Counted from the first letter of the stretch, positions 34,098 through 47,149 are shown. The stretch is 64,000 nt of DNA from Oscheius sp. JU75 (GCA_037178855.1 JASJZC010000007.1:10726001-10790000); one strand, 5' to 3'. The notes: generated from the letters alone by a model not told the origin. Numbers and translations are program-made.

Positions 34098-36139
34098 GTG
34101 CACATGTGCGGGCATCAACGTTCCTTTCGTATTTACAATTATGATAAGTCGGATGATGATCTTAAAAGTGTTCTTGTGCTCGGAGCCGACGGTCCTATTT
34201 ACGCTACGGAACGTGAAGTCAAGCAGTGTTGGCTTTTTTATGCCGTCGGCCAGGTAATTTCCCACCCTTTTCTGCAAATCTAATTGCCACCTTTCGCACG
34301 TTTGCAGAGCATCGTCATGCTCGATACGTACAAGTCACATGAAATTTATGAATATGACAAGATAGCTGTGAAGGATTTGTATCCGCCAAAGGTATTTCAA
34401 TTATAAATTATTGGCCATATACATTTTCAGCGGTTAAAAAAGTTCAAATACATCCCCTTCCTCTACTCTAAAGAGTCTAAAGCCAACAAAGATTACCGGG
34501 AATTTCTCCTGAATCACAGGTATTTGGTCATTTCATCTCAAATGTCGATGTTTTTCAGAATTTCACGAGAAGAGCTGTCCAACAGCGAAGATCTCAACCT
34601 GCTTTTTGCCCTTGATCGAATCAAAGAACGTTCTCACGACATCCGCTTCAATGTGTTCGATTTCCTTATGGAAAGAAGCACGGAACATGTGAGTCCGGCA
34701 TGGGTTCTTTGGAGCCGTAGAGCCTAATTGCTGGCTGCGCATTAGAGCTGACGCGGTGTCATAGCAGCATTGAGCGGCTCTGGAATTTGGAAGAATGTGG
34801 CCAGAAAACCGAAGTTGAGAATCTTTTTTTTTCAAAGTTGAGAAGATTTTATCTTGTTCAAAGGTTCAAAATTCGCGTTTTTGAAGGGTTTAGCGCCATT
34901 TAGAGACTTAAGACAAAAAGTTGTAGACGTAGCATAATTCCCCGGCTTAACGTTTTCCACTGTCTACGTAGGCATTAATTTTCCCTTTCTCATAACATTT
35001 AATAGCTCGCACGAGCTATTAACTCTTTCCCAGCCCAAAAAACGATGTTGGCTGCTGCCAATAAAACTTTTTCTACAGCCATCATCCGTCGCCGAGGCTT
35101 TTATGAGACACTGTCTATCACGTGTGGACCTAAAACTACGTGTCAATACCATGCGGCTCAACTTTTGGATGGATTTCGCGCTCTTCGACAAATGCTTCAA
35201 GTATAATCATCTGGTGTACAGGACAGATAACTTTACCACAACGCATGTGCTTAGTGAAAAGGTGAACAGTTTCATGGTGAAGGTAATGAAACTTGTTTCA
35301 GATGCTCAATTGCGGCTACTTGTGCTTACGAGCTAAAATAGTGAATTCAGAAGCTTTGGAGGAGTTTACGGGCTGGGGACTCCACATCCTGGATCCACAC
35401 GAGAACAACGTCAATCTCGGGTTCATCAAAAATGAAATTACGGTATGAAATTTAACTACGATTTCCAAATTGTCAAATTTTCATCTCGATTGGCTTACTT
35501 GCATAACCCATACCGTTTAACGCTTTCTGTCATCTCTCAACTTATCTTTATCTGCTTGGAACATTGAAAGAGCCTGTTACAGTTCGGTCACTGCGATCTT
35601 TCCCCTTTCTCGTTCTAACTTTGTTGATCATTTTACAACATTTGACATACTTTGTGCGAGTTACTCCTCCTTCTTTGTCATATTTTCTTTGAACCATATG
35701 GAGATCATATTAACAAGCACTGGCAAATCGGAACAGCTCGCATTCCTTGTTTTTACGGTGTCACTCGTCTATTTTCAGAAATGTGCGGCAGGTGAGACAT
35801 CCCGAAAGCTGACTGCCCTCACAAGGATCACCCCGGAAAAAGAGCCCCTCTTTTTCGAAGACGCCGAGCTTTTAGAGTTGTTAAAGTTTGTAGAAGATCT
35901 CGGCCTGGAATGTTCCTTCAAGCAGGAGGAGGAATATGACGTCCGAAAGTGAGTGCAAATTAGGTTGATTACCAGAAGAGAAAAAACTTTCTAGATTATT
36001 GTTGCCTAGCGGAGTAGAAGCAGCCCTGGTGGTTAAACACATCCATTATACGAAGTACTCTTCAATCGCTTTCATCTCAACGTACAGTGATATCATGCTC
36101 AAGTTCATCTCGTCCGGCTGTGAATCTTTTTTCATGTAA
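34098..36139 (+). CDS. FBA-like protein, paralogue 2
   Basis: Eight exons (34098-34253, 34308-34391, 34431-34519, 34559-34688, 35079-35261, 35302-35442, 35779-35948, 35995-36139) give 365 aa. Intron phases match paralogue 1 at every position. The N-terminus contains YDKSDDDLKSVLVLGADG, the middle MLNCGYLCLRAKI...FTGWGLHI, and the end SGVEAALVVK...YSSIAFIS. The same reasoning suggests an F-box-associated-like fold without a visible F-box. Introns 4 (390 nt) and 6 (336 nt) are longer than in paralogue 1; intron 4 holds a perfect 11-bp palindrome. The pair clearly arose by tandem duplication. Function is unknown; substrate adaptors of SCF ligases are one possibility. Confidence 0.75.
34999..35022. 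repeat. Perfect inverted repeat in an intron
   Basis: The arms TTAATAGCTCG and CGAGCTATTAA (11 bp) are separated by CA. It sits in intron 4 of FBA-like paralogue 2 and is absent from the matching intron of paralogue 1. Confidence 0.8.
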
Positions 36140-39100
36140 TGAAATAAGAATGGCTCTTTTCCCCTCTCACATTTGCATAATCACAAACCTGCGATGAGGA
36201 CGATCCGAGGACGATTCCGGCAGCCTAATTCGCCCTTTGTGTAATGGCTATCATTATAGATTACCGTATGCATCATGGGATGCAATGGTCGCAACTTTGT
36301 ACGCAACCCTTCAATTATCCGTCTCGCACCGTCCTTGTGGTGTCTATCCGATGGTGCTGGAGCCAGATGTATCTCCAACAAAGCGCTTGCGCAACAGGCT
36401 TCCAACACAAGGACATCCCGATTAGCGTGCGCCTAAGGTTGAGGAAATACTCTGTCCCAACGGGGGGCTCCTTCTGTCAGGCTCTATTTGGCTATCAGTG
36501 GCATTGTTTGCGCCCAATTAGGCTGTTCGAGTGCGAGTCTTAAGGGTCTCAACCATACGGAAGATCTCCAGCTACAATAGCAGACGATGATACACTGAGA
36601 AAACGAGTGTTTTGGTGACTTGTATGAAAAAGAGATTGCTTGTTTTAGCGGAGTGACTAATGGTCACCATACCACACCTTGATCAAAATACCAACAGGAC
36701 TAGAGAGTCTACAAGACTTGAATCTAGCAATTTCAAGAAACTGGTCGCAGTAAAGCTGAGAAAAATTTGATGCTGACAGTTCAATCACCTTTCGATGAGA
36801 CATTCTGAGACTATATAAGGAGGGTGAGATGTTTCGGCCTCGACTAGCTGATAGCCGTCTTTTCGTTTTACTCTTCTCCCTATTTGCCTCTTCACATAAC
36901 CTGGAAAAATTTTCACAGCAAGACATAATAATCTCTAAGATCTGTATGTAGTTTTGAAAGATGAGAAAATAATGAAAGGAACCGAATCTGTTGCCAAAAT
37001 CTTGTAGAGAAAGGCTGTATTGTCTTTTTGAAAATTTTGAAACTGGCCTAGCCTATAGTCTCTACATCTCAGTATTGAATCCAAAGACGATTGATCCAAA
37101 GACGTCCCTATGAGAGTTGACAGACATCCACTTTCCTCAAGAAATGGTATACCCATACTGTACTGAGTGGTTTCTCGAGTGTTACCAGCTGACGTTGTCT
37201 GTTTTTATAAGGTCTCCAGATGCGTCATGAAGATGAGCATTACTCAACGAGCTGGATAGATTACGGTACTTGACCGGCGGTCTCCAGAAATGGACGCACT
37301 CGAAGCCATTAGGATGCATTGGCCTAATTGCAACAAAGCAATCTGTTCGTGGAAATTGATAGTCGTTCCTCCCGGCTCATAATGGAATGAAAAAGGAACG
37401 GGTTTTTTCATTACCCGATCCTAGTAGGCTTTTCAAGTTGCGGCCAGGGTTAATCTGTCAATCGTAACGGTTTAACGGGTCCACAAATGCTAATACGAAC
37501 GACCACCCGTAGTTTTAGTTTACAATTGTTGTGTCAAGCCTTTAATCTGAGGCGGAGTGCTCTCTATTACGAATGTTCTCGTCGCTATGAACTGTCTCTT
37601 CAAAAATCGACGCACACATTCCTCTCCAAACCGCTGATTCTCGAGGCCGCTTTGCACGCAGTACTGGCGATTTGTTATTTTCCAAGTCACTGATTGTGAT
37701 CCTTTTTCGCAGTTTTTTCTACGCGTTCTTCGGACGATTGAGCCGTTAAATAGCCGTATTCATGCGCTGAAGAGGAGATTCGTACGGGGCGCAGGAAACA
37801 AAGTTATCTGCCGTTTGTGTGTGTACCCTCCTCGTCCGAAATCCGCATTATTCTCGATTTCTTCCACATAGACTAGATTCCACCTGAAGCTTTTCTCTCC
37901 ACATCCTATACGTAAACGATTCATCGCTCAATCCAATTAGAACGAACAGTCGCGTGAGATGGTCGGCAGCGGTTACCTGAAAAAACTTTACGATTGAACT
38001 TGCCCCGTTAGGGCCCCTAATTCACTTTACTTGCCAACTGCCTTTTTTGCGGGACTCGGGTCGGTATCAGTCAGAACTGTCAACAGTTACATAGGTTCTT
38101 GATCAATTTGTTGTTAGCAGAGAACGGCTAATTCTGGCAAAGAAACCCAATGTTTGTTTCAAACTCTTAGTAGTGAGAGCACGTACCCTTTAGCACAAGT
38201 TACATAGTTCTTTCAAAAGTTTTAGACCAGCTAACAGCTTCAAAAACAGCTGAACTTTGTCGATATTACGTTAACCCTCAAATCTTCGTTTCAATAACTG
38301 CGAAATCCGCCAGGTTAAGTTGTCTTAAAGTGCCGTGACAGCAAGTAGGTCCGATTTATCCATCTGCCTTTCTCACTCCTTTGTTGCGATACAGCACTCC
38401 AGATGCATGAAAATGCTAAGCAATAACTATATATAAAAAAAACCTTTTCCAATATGATATCACCCTGTTTTCTTCAATCGTGAGCATTTCTTAAGTAGTA
38501 GAAGAAATTCAGAACTCGTGTTGTACCAAAATTGAGAGGAATCACACAGTTTGTTTTGAAACTACGATTACTGCGTTCAACTGTAGCTGTTCCACACACG
38601 CCGATTAAAATCGGCAGGCAACGTTCTTCTTTTGGCTTTATTGCCACTGATAGGATCTTTTTCCGCAGTATACAGTTTTGAGCTGGAACGTAGCGGGTAG
38701 GCGGGACTCAACATCTAGGGGCGGGGCAGGCTCGGGTCAACCATACCGCATATTCAACCTGACTCATCTTCCTCAGGGCTTTTTGTAACATTTCGTTGTT
38801 TTTCCTCAATCATTCTGCTGAAGGCGAGCCGTGTCCATTTGTGGCCTCTTGCAAATTTTGTATATTGTAAAGGGCGTGCGCGTTCAGCCCGAAGGGCCCG
38901 GGTTCGGATCCGCTCGACAATTCAACTCAATTTTTCGTCTTGAACGGGCCAATTTGACCCGGAATACATTCTTATGATAGCAGGTTTTTGCTTGTATAGG
39001 TATCTGACAGCCTTGTGGCTATAATTTTGCAGCGCGCTGCGAAGAAGGCTCCTGGGAGACTCTTTTCCAGATTTACAACCTATCCTTTCAATCATCATCT

Positions 39101-40862
39101 CTCATGTTCGGTTCTATTCGGCTACAACACGCGTTTCCGTTAAGGGGGATCCTGTACTTGGCGCTCACGCACATTCCTTCACCCGCTCCAGTTCCGTCCT
39201 AAGAGACGTTTTTTGTCGCGCAGCAAAAGACAGAAGGCAGATGATTTACTGCCAGGTATGACGCTATATTCTGCTTGCCTGAAAAGAGATTAATGTGCGG
39301 ACTGTCGTGAAAAAAGTCGCGACGAAGAGAGACTGTCCTTCTCAGTCAGTTGTTATTTCTATCCCCTCTCAAGCCTACCCGTTCACCTTTTTTTCTCCGC
39401 AATCAAGATGACCTCCACTTCGAAAACAGTTCAGAATTAGTGCCAAAATGTTTTGCTAAGTAGTCTTCCGTGTTGCAAAAGTCTCCTTTTTCGCTTCGGA
39501 GGATTGGACCGAGGTCTTCGGCGGCTATTTTTCTATCGGAACAAGTCGCCTTTTTTGTTGTGTGCCACTCCCGCGCAAGAACACTCTATAGCCACAATTA
39601 CCGTCTCCTTATTATCGCCGGTACCTTAACGTTCTGTCCCGACTGGAACCAGTTGACACATGTAGCGAAAAAGGGGGGAAAAAGGATGCGAATCAGAGAA
39701 GAAGATGGCTTGGGGGGTCGAGTAATAACTCTGTCTATCAGGTGTCAGTCGACCTTGACGTCTCTTCTTTATTGGTCCAGGGACCTTGCCCCTATCCTCG
39801 GCGCTCTAAACTTGGTACCCTCTCTTTGTTCTTGTGTCAATTGCTTTCCAAAGCTTGCCCTTCTCTGTTTTTTCTAGTCTCCGATTCCGTGACGGCGCTC
39901 GCTCCTTTTTTCTTACATTTTTACAGTAGAGCCCGTTAATTCGAGACGACAACGGCCGACAGCCGTTTTTGTTTGATCACTAATTGCTATTCAAACTGTT
40001 ATTCTTTTATCGTTCGGGCCTCCAAGCTTGCCACCTAATATGGGCTGAACTGCCACAGCCAGCTGTCAGAAGCAAGTTGTTGGCCATCTGGCAGCGTCTT
40101 TGTCTCCGGCTAATCTAGCAGACTTCCTGTACTTCTGTTGCGCGTTCCCTCTATAGTGACAACCTATTCCGAGTCTTTCAGTTTATATATAAACTAGCAA
40201 ACATGCCTCTTTTAACATGTTGAAATGCGATTAGGACATTCTTTTCGGGTCGCTGTAAACGATGAAGTGTGCCCTGATCCGGCCGGCCGGCAGGTCGCCA
40301 AGTTCCCACTGCGGCAGTTAGTTTGACGCCGTTATTCTGCAAATGACGGATTGCTACGTCGCATCCTCAGATGCAACAATACGTTGCGGCTTCGTAGCCT
40401 CCGTTCCGTCAAGTTTGAACGCTGTCTTTTTTTGGTCAAAACGGCAGCAAGCCCCCCTAATCTTTTGCAGTCTTTATTCATAGAGGCCCCTCGAGCTCCC
40501 GCATGGAACTCATTCATCACCAAGTTTGTTCTGACGTTCCTCTCATTAAGTATAGCTTTTAGGGCAATGCTTTTTGCCACGATTTTTATGATATATGTCC
40601 CACCATCGTTTTCACAACAATTTACGAACCGTAGCGGTCATTCTCGTTGTGCAGTAGACTTCCTGTTAAACATGGCGTAACAAGAGAACGCTTTCCTTAT
40701 ATCGAGTTCGAGTCCGCTTCCCCAGACCCGCATTTGCATCCTTTTTCGGACATCCACACTTATTGCTTTTTATTAGCGCCTCTACTCCACTATTTGCTTT
40801 CTCTGGCGTGGATTTTCCTACTCAAAATTCAAAATTGCAGTGACTATGAAACGGAGGATAAG
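36140..40862. other. 4.7-kb region without a recognised gene
   Basis: Only short frames on both strands, with no splice-consistent chain. A B-box-like GGGTTCGGATCC occurs at about 38910 and may mark another tRNA-derived fragment. The last part probably contains the regulatory region of the menorin gene. Confidence 0.4.
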
Positions 40863-43800
40863 ATGATAAGAAGAGTGGTCGTTTCAATTTTCTTCTGTCT
40901 GCACCAATGTAGCTCAGGTACGTCTCTACTGTATCTGATTAGCATTTACCGAGCGCATAATTTTCACGAGTCGGACCTATAGAATTTCTGGCGCACTCAT
41001 AAAAAGAGATCGTAAATACTCGCGCACCAGCCGGTCAGCACCGTTTCTCGAGATGAAGAGGAGAAGAGACGGACTGCAAATTAGCCAGTCTTGGGCATGG
41101 AAGTGACAATCGGCTCAATTTGACGCCAATTGTCTTAGTGGATATAGGCCGCTGTTGATAGCATTAAGAACGGATTTGTGCGCGTCTTCTGGCAACAGGC
41201 ACATTACCCTCAATTTAGTGCTTAGTCGAGGGTGTAAAGACGGTTTTCCAGGCAACGTTGGACGTGAGATGCGTGCTACCCGAATGTCGGTCGTGGACTT
41301 CTGGAAGAATGAGACGCTAGGAGATGGGCTCAATGTTCGTGTGGCTCACGGTGTCAACAGTTGGCCTGATCTTGTCGACCAGCTTCACGGTAAGCACACA
41401 GCTGTTTTTTCTGTGTCCTAATAACTGCCAACAAATCGGAGGGAGACGCGCGCCCATCCTAACTGCCATATTCTAATCTCTCTGTCGGCGACCGGTAATT
41501 GGAGGATTCCTAATTGGAGGGTCAAACGGCTGCGACAATCAGCTCTCGATCCGCCACGCGCACAAATCGCCGTGTCCCGAAAAGAGGAGCCAGGTTTTTT
41601 CGGCCAATACTTTGGGGGAAAGATTCAATAAAGCACCAAACTGATTGAGAATCTCCGCCCGGGCGGTTGCATCAAAGAGGAAATTTTCAGAGCCGTTTTT
41701 GAACAAGTCAATGATGATTGAGGGAGATGTATTTTTGCTGTCACAGCGTCGTGCAAAGCAGAGAGCCATCCCGGTGATGAGAGCCGAAGCCCGTCTTGCT
41801 GACCGTATTACTTTCAAGGAATGGCTCAGGGAAGTAGCTAGTCTGCACAAAGGTAAACCATTTTTTGTTTACGTGGCTGAAACAACGTGGAAAATTAGCC
41901 GGTCTGAAGTTATCACCTGTACCGTCTCTGCAACTAGAGTTCTTGTCAAAACCGCGGGTTATGTCTTTTAATGTCTCGGCAAGCAAAAAATACAAATCTA
42001 TACTGATTCGAACAGGCTAAAATCACTCGTAGAGCCTTAGCCGGTTAGAGAGTCACCTGTACCGTCTAAGCAGTTCTTGCTCTTACCTTCTAAATGTCGC
42101 GAAAGGCGTACTCATATAGTTTTCAATTAGTTGGACTAGTTCTTATCCATAAATCCTCGATAGCTCGATTAGTTCTCACCCATACAATGTAGGAGCATGT
42201 CGACAGTTCGACATGCTCCTACCCACTGTCTCGACAGTCTGAAAACTTCTTTCCCATTTAGGAAGTCCAGAAATTTTTAGCCATGTCATTGCAGACGTTT
42301 CCAGTACGCCGTGTACAGTTTTAGAAGTTTTTGGGGAATGGGACCTCATTATCAGCTGTCACATATTTAGGGCAGAGATATGCAGATGAAACGGTAATCC
42401 GTCAAAGCCCGGGCGAGGTGTCATATCAAAGGAGAAGTGCGGCCGATTGTAAGAAAAGAGGAGCAGGAGCGCGATGATAGATTACAGTACGACAACAAGG
42501 CTACACGTGTTGACTGCCCAGTAGGGGGTCGTCATCAGCTGTTCATGGCGCCCGAGAACAACCCCAAAACAAACAGTGGAGAGCGTAAAACTGATACCGG
42601 GGGTCAAATAAGCTGATAGATGAGCAGGGTTTTAGCTATCAAGATAAACTTCCGCTCTACTGAAGTGGTGAAGCCGGTTTTGCACTACCTCTACGCCTCC
42701 CAGGCAGATCCTACCTCTCCTATCCTTCAGTACCCTGTGATTCTTCATGCCAACGTGTTCAGAGCAGCCAGAAGCGTGGAGGTATTTCCAAACGTTGGTC
42801 TTTTTCTAAAGAGTTTATAGGTCCCAGTCGATCCCGCTACTTTTGTAGAGAAGACCCAAAAACTCTTTCCTGACGCCACTCTATCTCTTGGCTGGACGAA
42901 GCAGGCCAATTTCAGCCATCTGCATCCAAAATACAAGAGACTCAGTTGGCAGGATCTGTTCCACATTTTGGAATACGTAACCAATTTGGATCAACCTGTG
43001 ATGCTGAGTGTTCGTCTGGCCGTGGTAAGTATGACCATCTTCACACAGATGTTCCCAGAATATTAGCATAGATATTGAGGGCTATGCAATTGGTAATGCA
43101 ATCCGAGGTGATGACCCCAGGAGAAGACAAACATCGAGAATCACTCAGCTGGGTCACTAACTCTCGGTCGACGTTAAGAGGGAATCTGAGCTATAAGCAG
43201 AATCAAGGGTTCTACCGTGTGTCATAAATCGGTAACCAAATCAGTGACAAATCTGACAGGCATAGAAAAAGAAGGGTTAGACGTACATAAAAAACTGAAA
43301 CAGATGGCCAAGAAAACGAGTTGGCAGGATTAGAGACAATTTTGAAATGTACTATTCGAAGCTGACAGGCTGACTGGGGGTATTGCGACAGAAAACTTAA
43401 ACGTCCTAAATACGATTTTTCAGGCAGCAAACTCGAAAGATCAACTCCTCTGGCTTCTAGGCATGGATAGACAAGTCTCACTGCTCGTCTGGAGCGATCA
43501 CGAAGATTCCGTCACCGACTGGCGTCCAATCATCGAGCTACGACAAAAGGCCACCAAGAATCGTGTCGTCTATGATCTGAGTCCCATGCATCGACAAATT
43601 CTTCAAAATATCACAAACGAGCCTATTGAGGTACACATCTTTGTTACTTTATAACAAGCTACTTCAGAACTCAGAGGCCTTCTCCGTGTCCGAGTGGAGA
43701 GCCGTCGAATTCCCAGTAGCGTCACCCATGCTTTCCAAAGTTGTTCGAAGCGAAGGTGGCCCTGCTTTCTTGGGAAGACCGGCAGCGCTACTTCTGTCCC

Positions 43801-44549
43801 AGAAACCGCCTCCAGATTTCCCCAACACCCAGAGCGTTGAAGGAGTTGTCCACTTTTTGCCAAAAAGATCGGCCAGGGAGTTGAACGTGGACGAGAAGAG
43901 CGGTCTCGTGATCTATCTCCTCGACAAAGTTCAAGAAATTGACTCTCCGCAAATTGACAAAGCTCTTCAGGTAGGTTTTTTCCTCTCAATTGCACAATAT
44001 TCTTCAGGTGTACATCGGTCACGATGGAAGAATCTCTATCGAGAATCGCCAGGACGGTGTCAAGTACTATGAGTCGAAGTCCACTGGTCAACTTGGACTC
44101 TCTGAATGTTACGGATTCAAAGGTACTTACAGTTGTTTCTCTTTTCTTTATTAGTTGTCCTTGATGGGTAATGTCTACCCTTCAAAATGCATTTCTAAGT
44201 AGGAAAAAAACACTGCTCAGGAATGTAAGAACGCCCTTTTTTTGCAGTTTGGGACAAGGGCTGGCGCGTGACGGCCGAGGTCTGGACTACAAATTGTGGG
44301 GGTCGAAAGACGCGGAAGACTCGCGACGTCACAACACTAGTACTTGATACTCCCTATGATAAGTGAGTTCATTTCATAGCCCCCAAAAACTTGACACTTT
44401 CCAGAAAGACACGTACGCTTCGAACGGTGGTCGTTTCCAAAACGGGTGATGGCGCAATTGACTTCCTGCTGGAAAAACTCCATCACAATTCGGCTTCTCT
44501 GCCTTCCTTGTTAATGCTATTCTCTCTTTTATTGTTATTCTTCTACTAG
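40863..44549 (+). CDS. mnr-1: Menorin (MNR-1 / FAM151 family)
   Basis: Ten exons (40863-40917, 41252-41389, 41691-41852, 42636-42781, 42821-43024, 43424-43630, 43668-43970, 44008-44122, 44248-44362, 44405-44549) give 529 aa with all phases agreeing. A signal peptide ([16 protein letters not shown]) precedes the FAM151/DUF2181 domain: [52 protein letters not shown] and [11 protein letters not shown]. The end is hydrophobic ([14 protein letters not shown]), suggesting a GPI or transmembrane anchor. In C. elegans, menorin acts from the epidermis with the adhesion molecule SAX-7 to instruct branching of PVD sensory dendrites through the receptor DMA-1. The 783-nt third intron contains a 15-bp-stem hairpin. 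The 334-nt first intron separates the signal-peptide exon. The C-terminal half is less conserved and may be lineage-specific. Confidence 0.88.
42189..42222. repeat. Perfect 15-bp hairpin in the menorin intron
   Basis: The arms GTAGGAGCATGTCGA and TCGACATGCTCCTAC are perfectly complementary around the loop CAGT. It lies in intron 3 of the menorin gene. It is too short for a miRNA precursor; it could be the core of a small inverted-repeat element or a structured intronic site. Confidence 0.85.
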
Positions 44550-45719
44550 ATTACCATAACAGAAATCTGTGACCGATATCCCATGCACTTTCCTCCCCTA
44601 AGTCGTGCTACAACCCCGGTGCTCCACAAACTGACCCCTTCCTCGACCTTCTTCTGTGTGCTACCAATTTTTATTCACTGTACAGACTTCTATGCCTATA
44701 TTGCGTGTATATCTCTGTCTCTTTTGCCTCCCGTGTTGACAATTAAATTTTTACTCGCGGGTGGTCTACCATATCCGAGAGAACCAGTTCGAACAAATTG
44801 CCCGTATCGCCACATATAATTATAGGTTGCTATAACAAGTAGCTGTGAAAACGGAATAGGGGGAAGGGATTAAATGCAGAGTAATCAGTCACTAACGTTA
44901 ACTACGCTAGGATGCTCTTCTTAAATTAGTCTAAACGAGCTCATTTGGCTAGTGTCTCTTGTTATGACTCAGCTAGCCAGAATTTAAGGGATGGGGTCAT
45001 CTGAAGCAACAAGTGTGGTGTCAAGTCAAGTTCGCATTGCTGAAACGGTGCGGGGTAGAATGCTGCTATTAACGCCACGGGGAAAGACGTTATGTGAGGC
45101 CATGCCGGTACGGGTGGAACATGACTGCTGAGAGTACGAGAGAGACTTTCCTAGCTTGATATTTTTAACCGCGGCTGTCAGTGTGCATAGCGCTGAAGAT
45201 AATTTTCGATTACTCTAAACGAGCTCATCGAGCCTTCAACAATCGATATCTAACAGCTTTAGTGAGCAGCCTACAACGACTTGATAGTTTGAGAGTGTTG
45301 GAAACGGTCTTAACAAACTTTGAACATAATCTACAGTACTCGTTTACAAGCAAAAAAATTTACTAACAATATGCGATTTAAGTACGAGATCTAAGTGAAG
45401 TTAAATCTTTTCTTGAAAACAACGTAACGAACTTTGTTGCAAGTTTTGGGCAACCGGCCCTGGGTCCACTCCCCGTCTAGATGAATGAGCCATTCTTGGC
45501 CAACCTTCTTCCACGGACTGCAAGTATGACCGGCGACCGAGATGAAAAAGACTAATTCCATAGGAAGATCTGAATCCGATCATGGGAAACCAATAAAGTG
45601 AATAATTACTGAAAATCCGTTCAATAGCTTCCACAAAATAGATATTCCCCTTTGGAACGCATACGAGGACATACTCTGATTCTCTTAAAGAAGTTGTGTA
45701 TGTATGCATCGAAGAACTC
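44550..45719. other. Region between convergent genes, with repeat copy 2
   Basis: About 1.2 kb between the stops of menorin (+) and the next minus-strand gene. It contains an ATTAAA at about 44742 that may end the menorin transcript, and a dispersed repeat copy at 45130-45335. Nothing else was recognised. Confidence 0.4.
45130..45335 (+). repeat. Dispersed repeat, copy 2
   Basis: Nearly identical by eye to the reverse complement of 23950-24165, including GAAGATAATTTTCGATTAC, CGAGCTCATCGAGCCTTCA and GAAACGGTCTTAACAAAC. The similarity stops sharply after AACTTTGAACAT. The element's ends and class were not resolved. Confidence 0.75.
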
Positions 45720-47003
45720 TTACTCTTTCTGCAACGTATAGTGTCGCTTCTTTTTCAATGTGCCCTTTCTCGTACAGTTCTGACAGTCACCAAAAGATTC
45801 CTCCATGATGTTGTAGGATTCGAGTAAATCTTCGAAACGTTTAATTACAGCCACGGCAGGGAGATTCTGGATAAAGTGATGAAACAGCTCTTTTTCAATT
45901 TTCGGAAAAAAATAAATAGAAAACTAGATTTCGATGGGTACCTGATCACACTGAGAACAGTGCTCCTCTTCAATCTCCTCAAAGCCTATTGGACAATATT
46001 GATCCAGAAGAAAAGTTTTGGATAGGTAGTCCATGAACTTTTCAACAAACTGCTCACTCTCGAGATCTAAATAATAAACTTTACAAAATACAGGGTTGGC
46101 TAGACACAAAGATAGAGAAACAGAGAGACAGAAAAACAAAGAGACAGAGAGACAGGGAGACAGTGAGACAGAGGAGGGAGAGTCACTTGATCAAAACTTA
46201 CGAATGTTGGCCTTCGGAATGGAAACACCGATAAATTCCGCAAAATGTCGGACACAATTGAGTTTGAAATACTGTCCATTTTTCGTTTGCTCTTCGTCCG
46301 AAAAGCTCTAAAAAGCTAACCTTTTCCAAAACCATGTAGGAACTTACGAGAATTTTGTACGCGTTGGGCATGCAATCGTACAGCTTTTGGAATGTTTCGC
46401 TGGAATCCTGGAAGAATTTCAATCTCTGAAGAAAAGCTTCCAACAAGTAGCACAAATTTCTCACCACATCCATTCCTTGAATAGTCTTCTTTTGTCGTTC
46501 TCGAAACTTTTGAAGACTCGCTCTCTGTCTTTCTTTCTTGATCCTCTTGACTTCCTCCAAAGTTTTCGCTTGGATTTTTGGATACAGGACTCTCCCTGAC
46601 TCTTTCGGTTTCTGCGACTCTTCAAAGGCTTTCTCCGATTTGACAGACACTGAAACTGGGTTCCTTGAATTTTTAAGCGGACACTAACATTTGCCTAGCA
46701 CAGGAGAACGGCGAAACTCCCTTTCGAATTAGAATTTTGAGCGCGTACTTTTAAAACCTTGGATTCCATGCTCTTTTTCGATTTTTCGATGCTTTACAAC
46801 CGATATTTTGGTGTTCAACTGTGATTCAGCATCAAAAGGACTCAGCATCAAAATCGATACCTATGAAGTCTAGTATGACACCGAAAATATCACAGAGAAA
46901 TCAATAAAATGAATGCAAATTAGTGGTCGTTCGTCTACAGCATTTTTCTTCACTTTTTTCTCGATATTTCAGGATTAGACTTGCCTGATATGGTTTTTGA
47001 CAT
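45720..47003 (-). CDS. Unknown basic/coiled protein, downstream gene of a pair
   Basis: Six exons (46985-47003, 46465-46649, 46348-46425, 46202-46307, 45942-46066, 45720-45866) give 219 aa with every phase agreeing. The first exon codes only for MSKTIS plus one base and ends CAG|gcaagt, a strong GC donor, so intron 1 would be GC-AG. Residues from about 20 to 60 are highly charged and helical (EEVKRIKKERQRASLQKF). Later Cys pairs (HCSQCDQ, DCQNCTRKG) could form a small metal-binding site. The C-terminus is basic (LKKKRHYTLQKE). I do not recognise the family. It starts 146 nt downstream of the stop of the gene at 47150-47807 on the same strand, a spacing typical of nematode operons. Confidence 0.6.
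46110..46178 (+). repeat. Purine-rich (GAGACA)n-like simple repeat
   Basis: Runs of GAGACAGAGA with variations lie in an intron of the minus-strand gene 45720-47003. A similar but shorter tract is at about 23230-23282, and another lies in a receptor intron near 63345. Confidence 0.85.
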
Positions 47004-47149
47004 GGCGTCGTTGAAACACACTTACAATTGGAAAAATCGGGATAGAAGAATGGAAAATTGCAAAACCGGGATTTTCGAAATACCAGCCCAGAAGCCCAAT
47101 TCAGAAACGCATTCCCGGGTGGTCAGCTAGAACATATTATTCGTATAAA

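Noticed and set aside
45401-45709. Minus-strand ORF of 102 codons after the gene ending at 45720.
   Set aside because: It begins just past an in-frame stop, and no acceptor or donor links it to the preceding gene.
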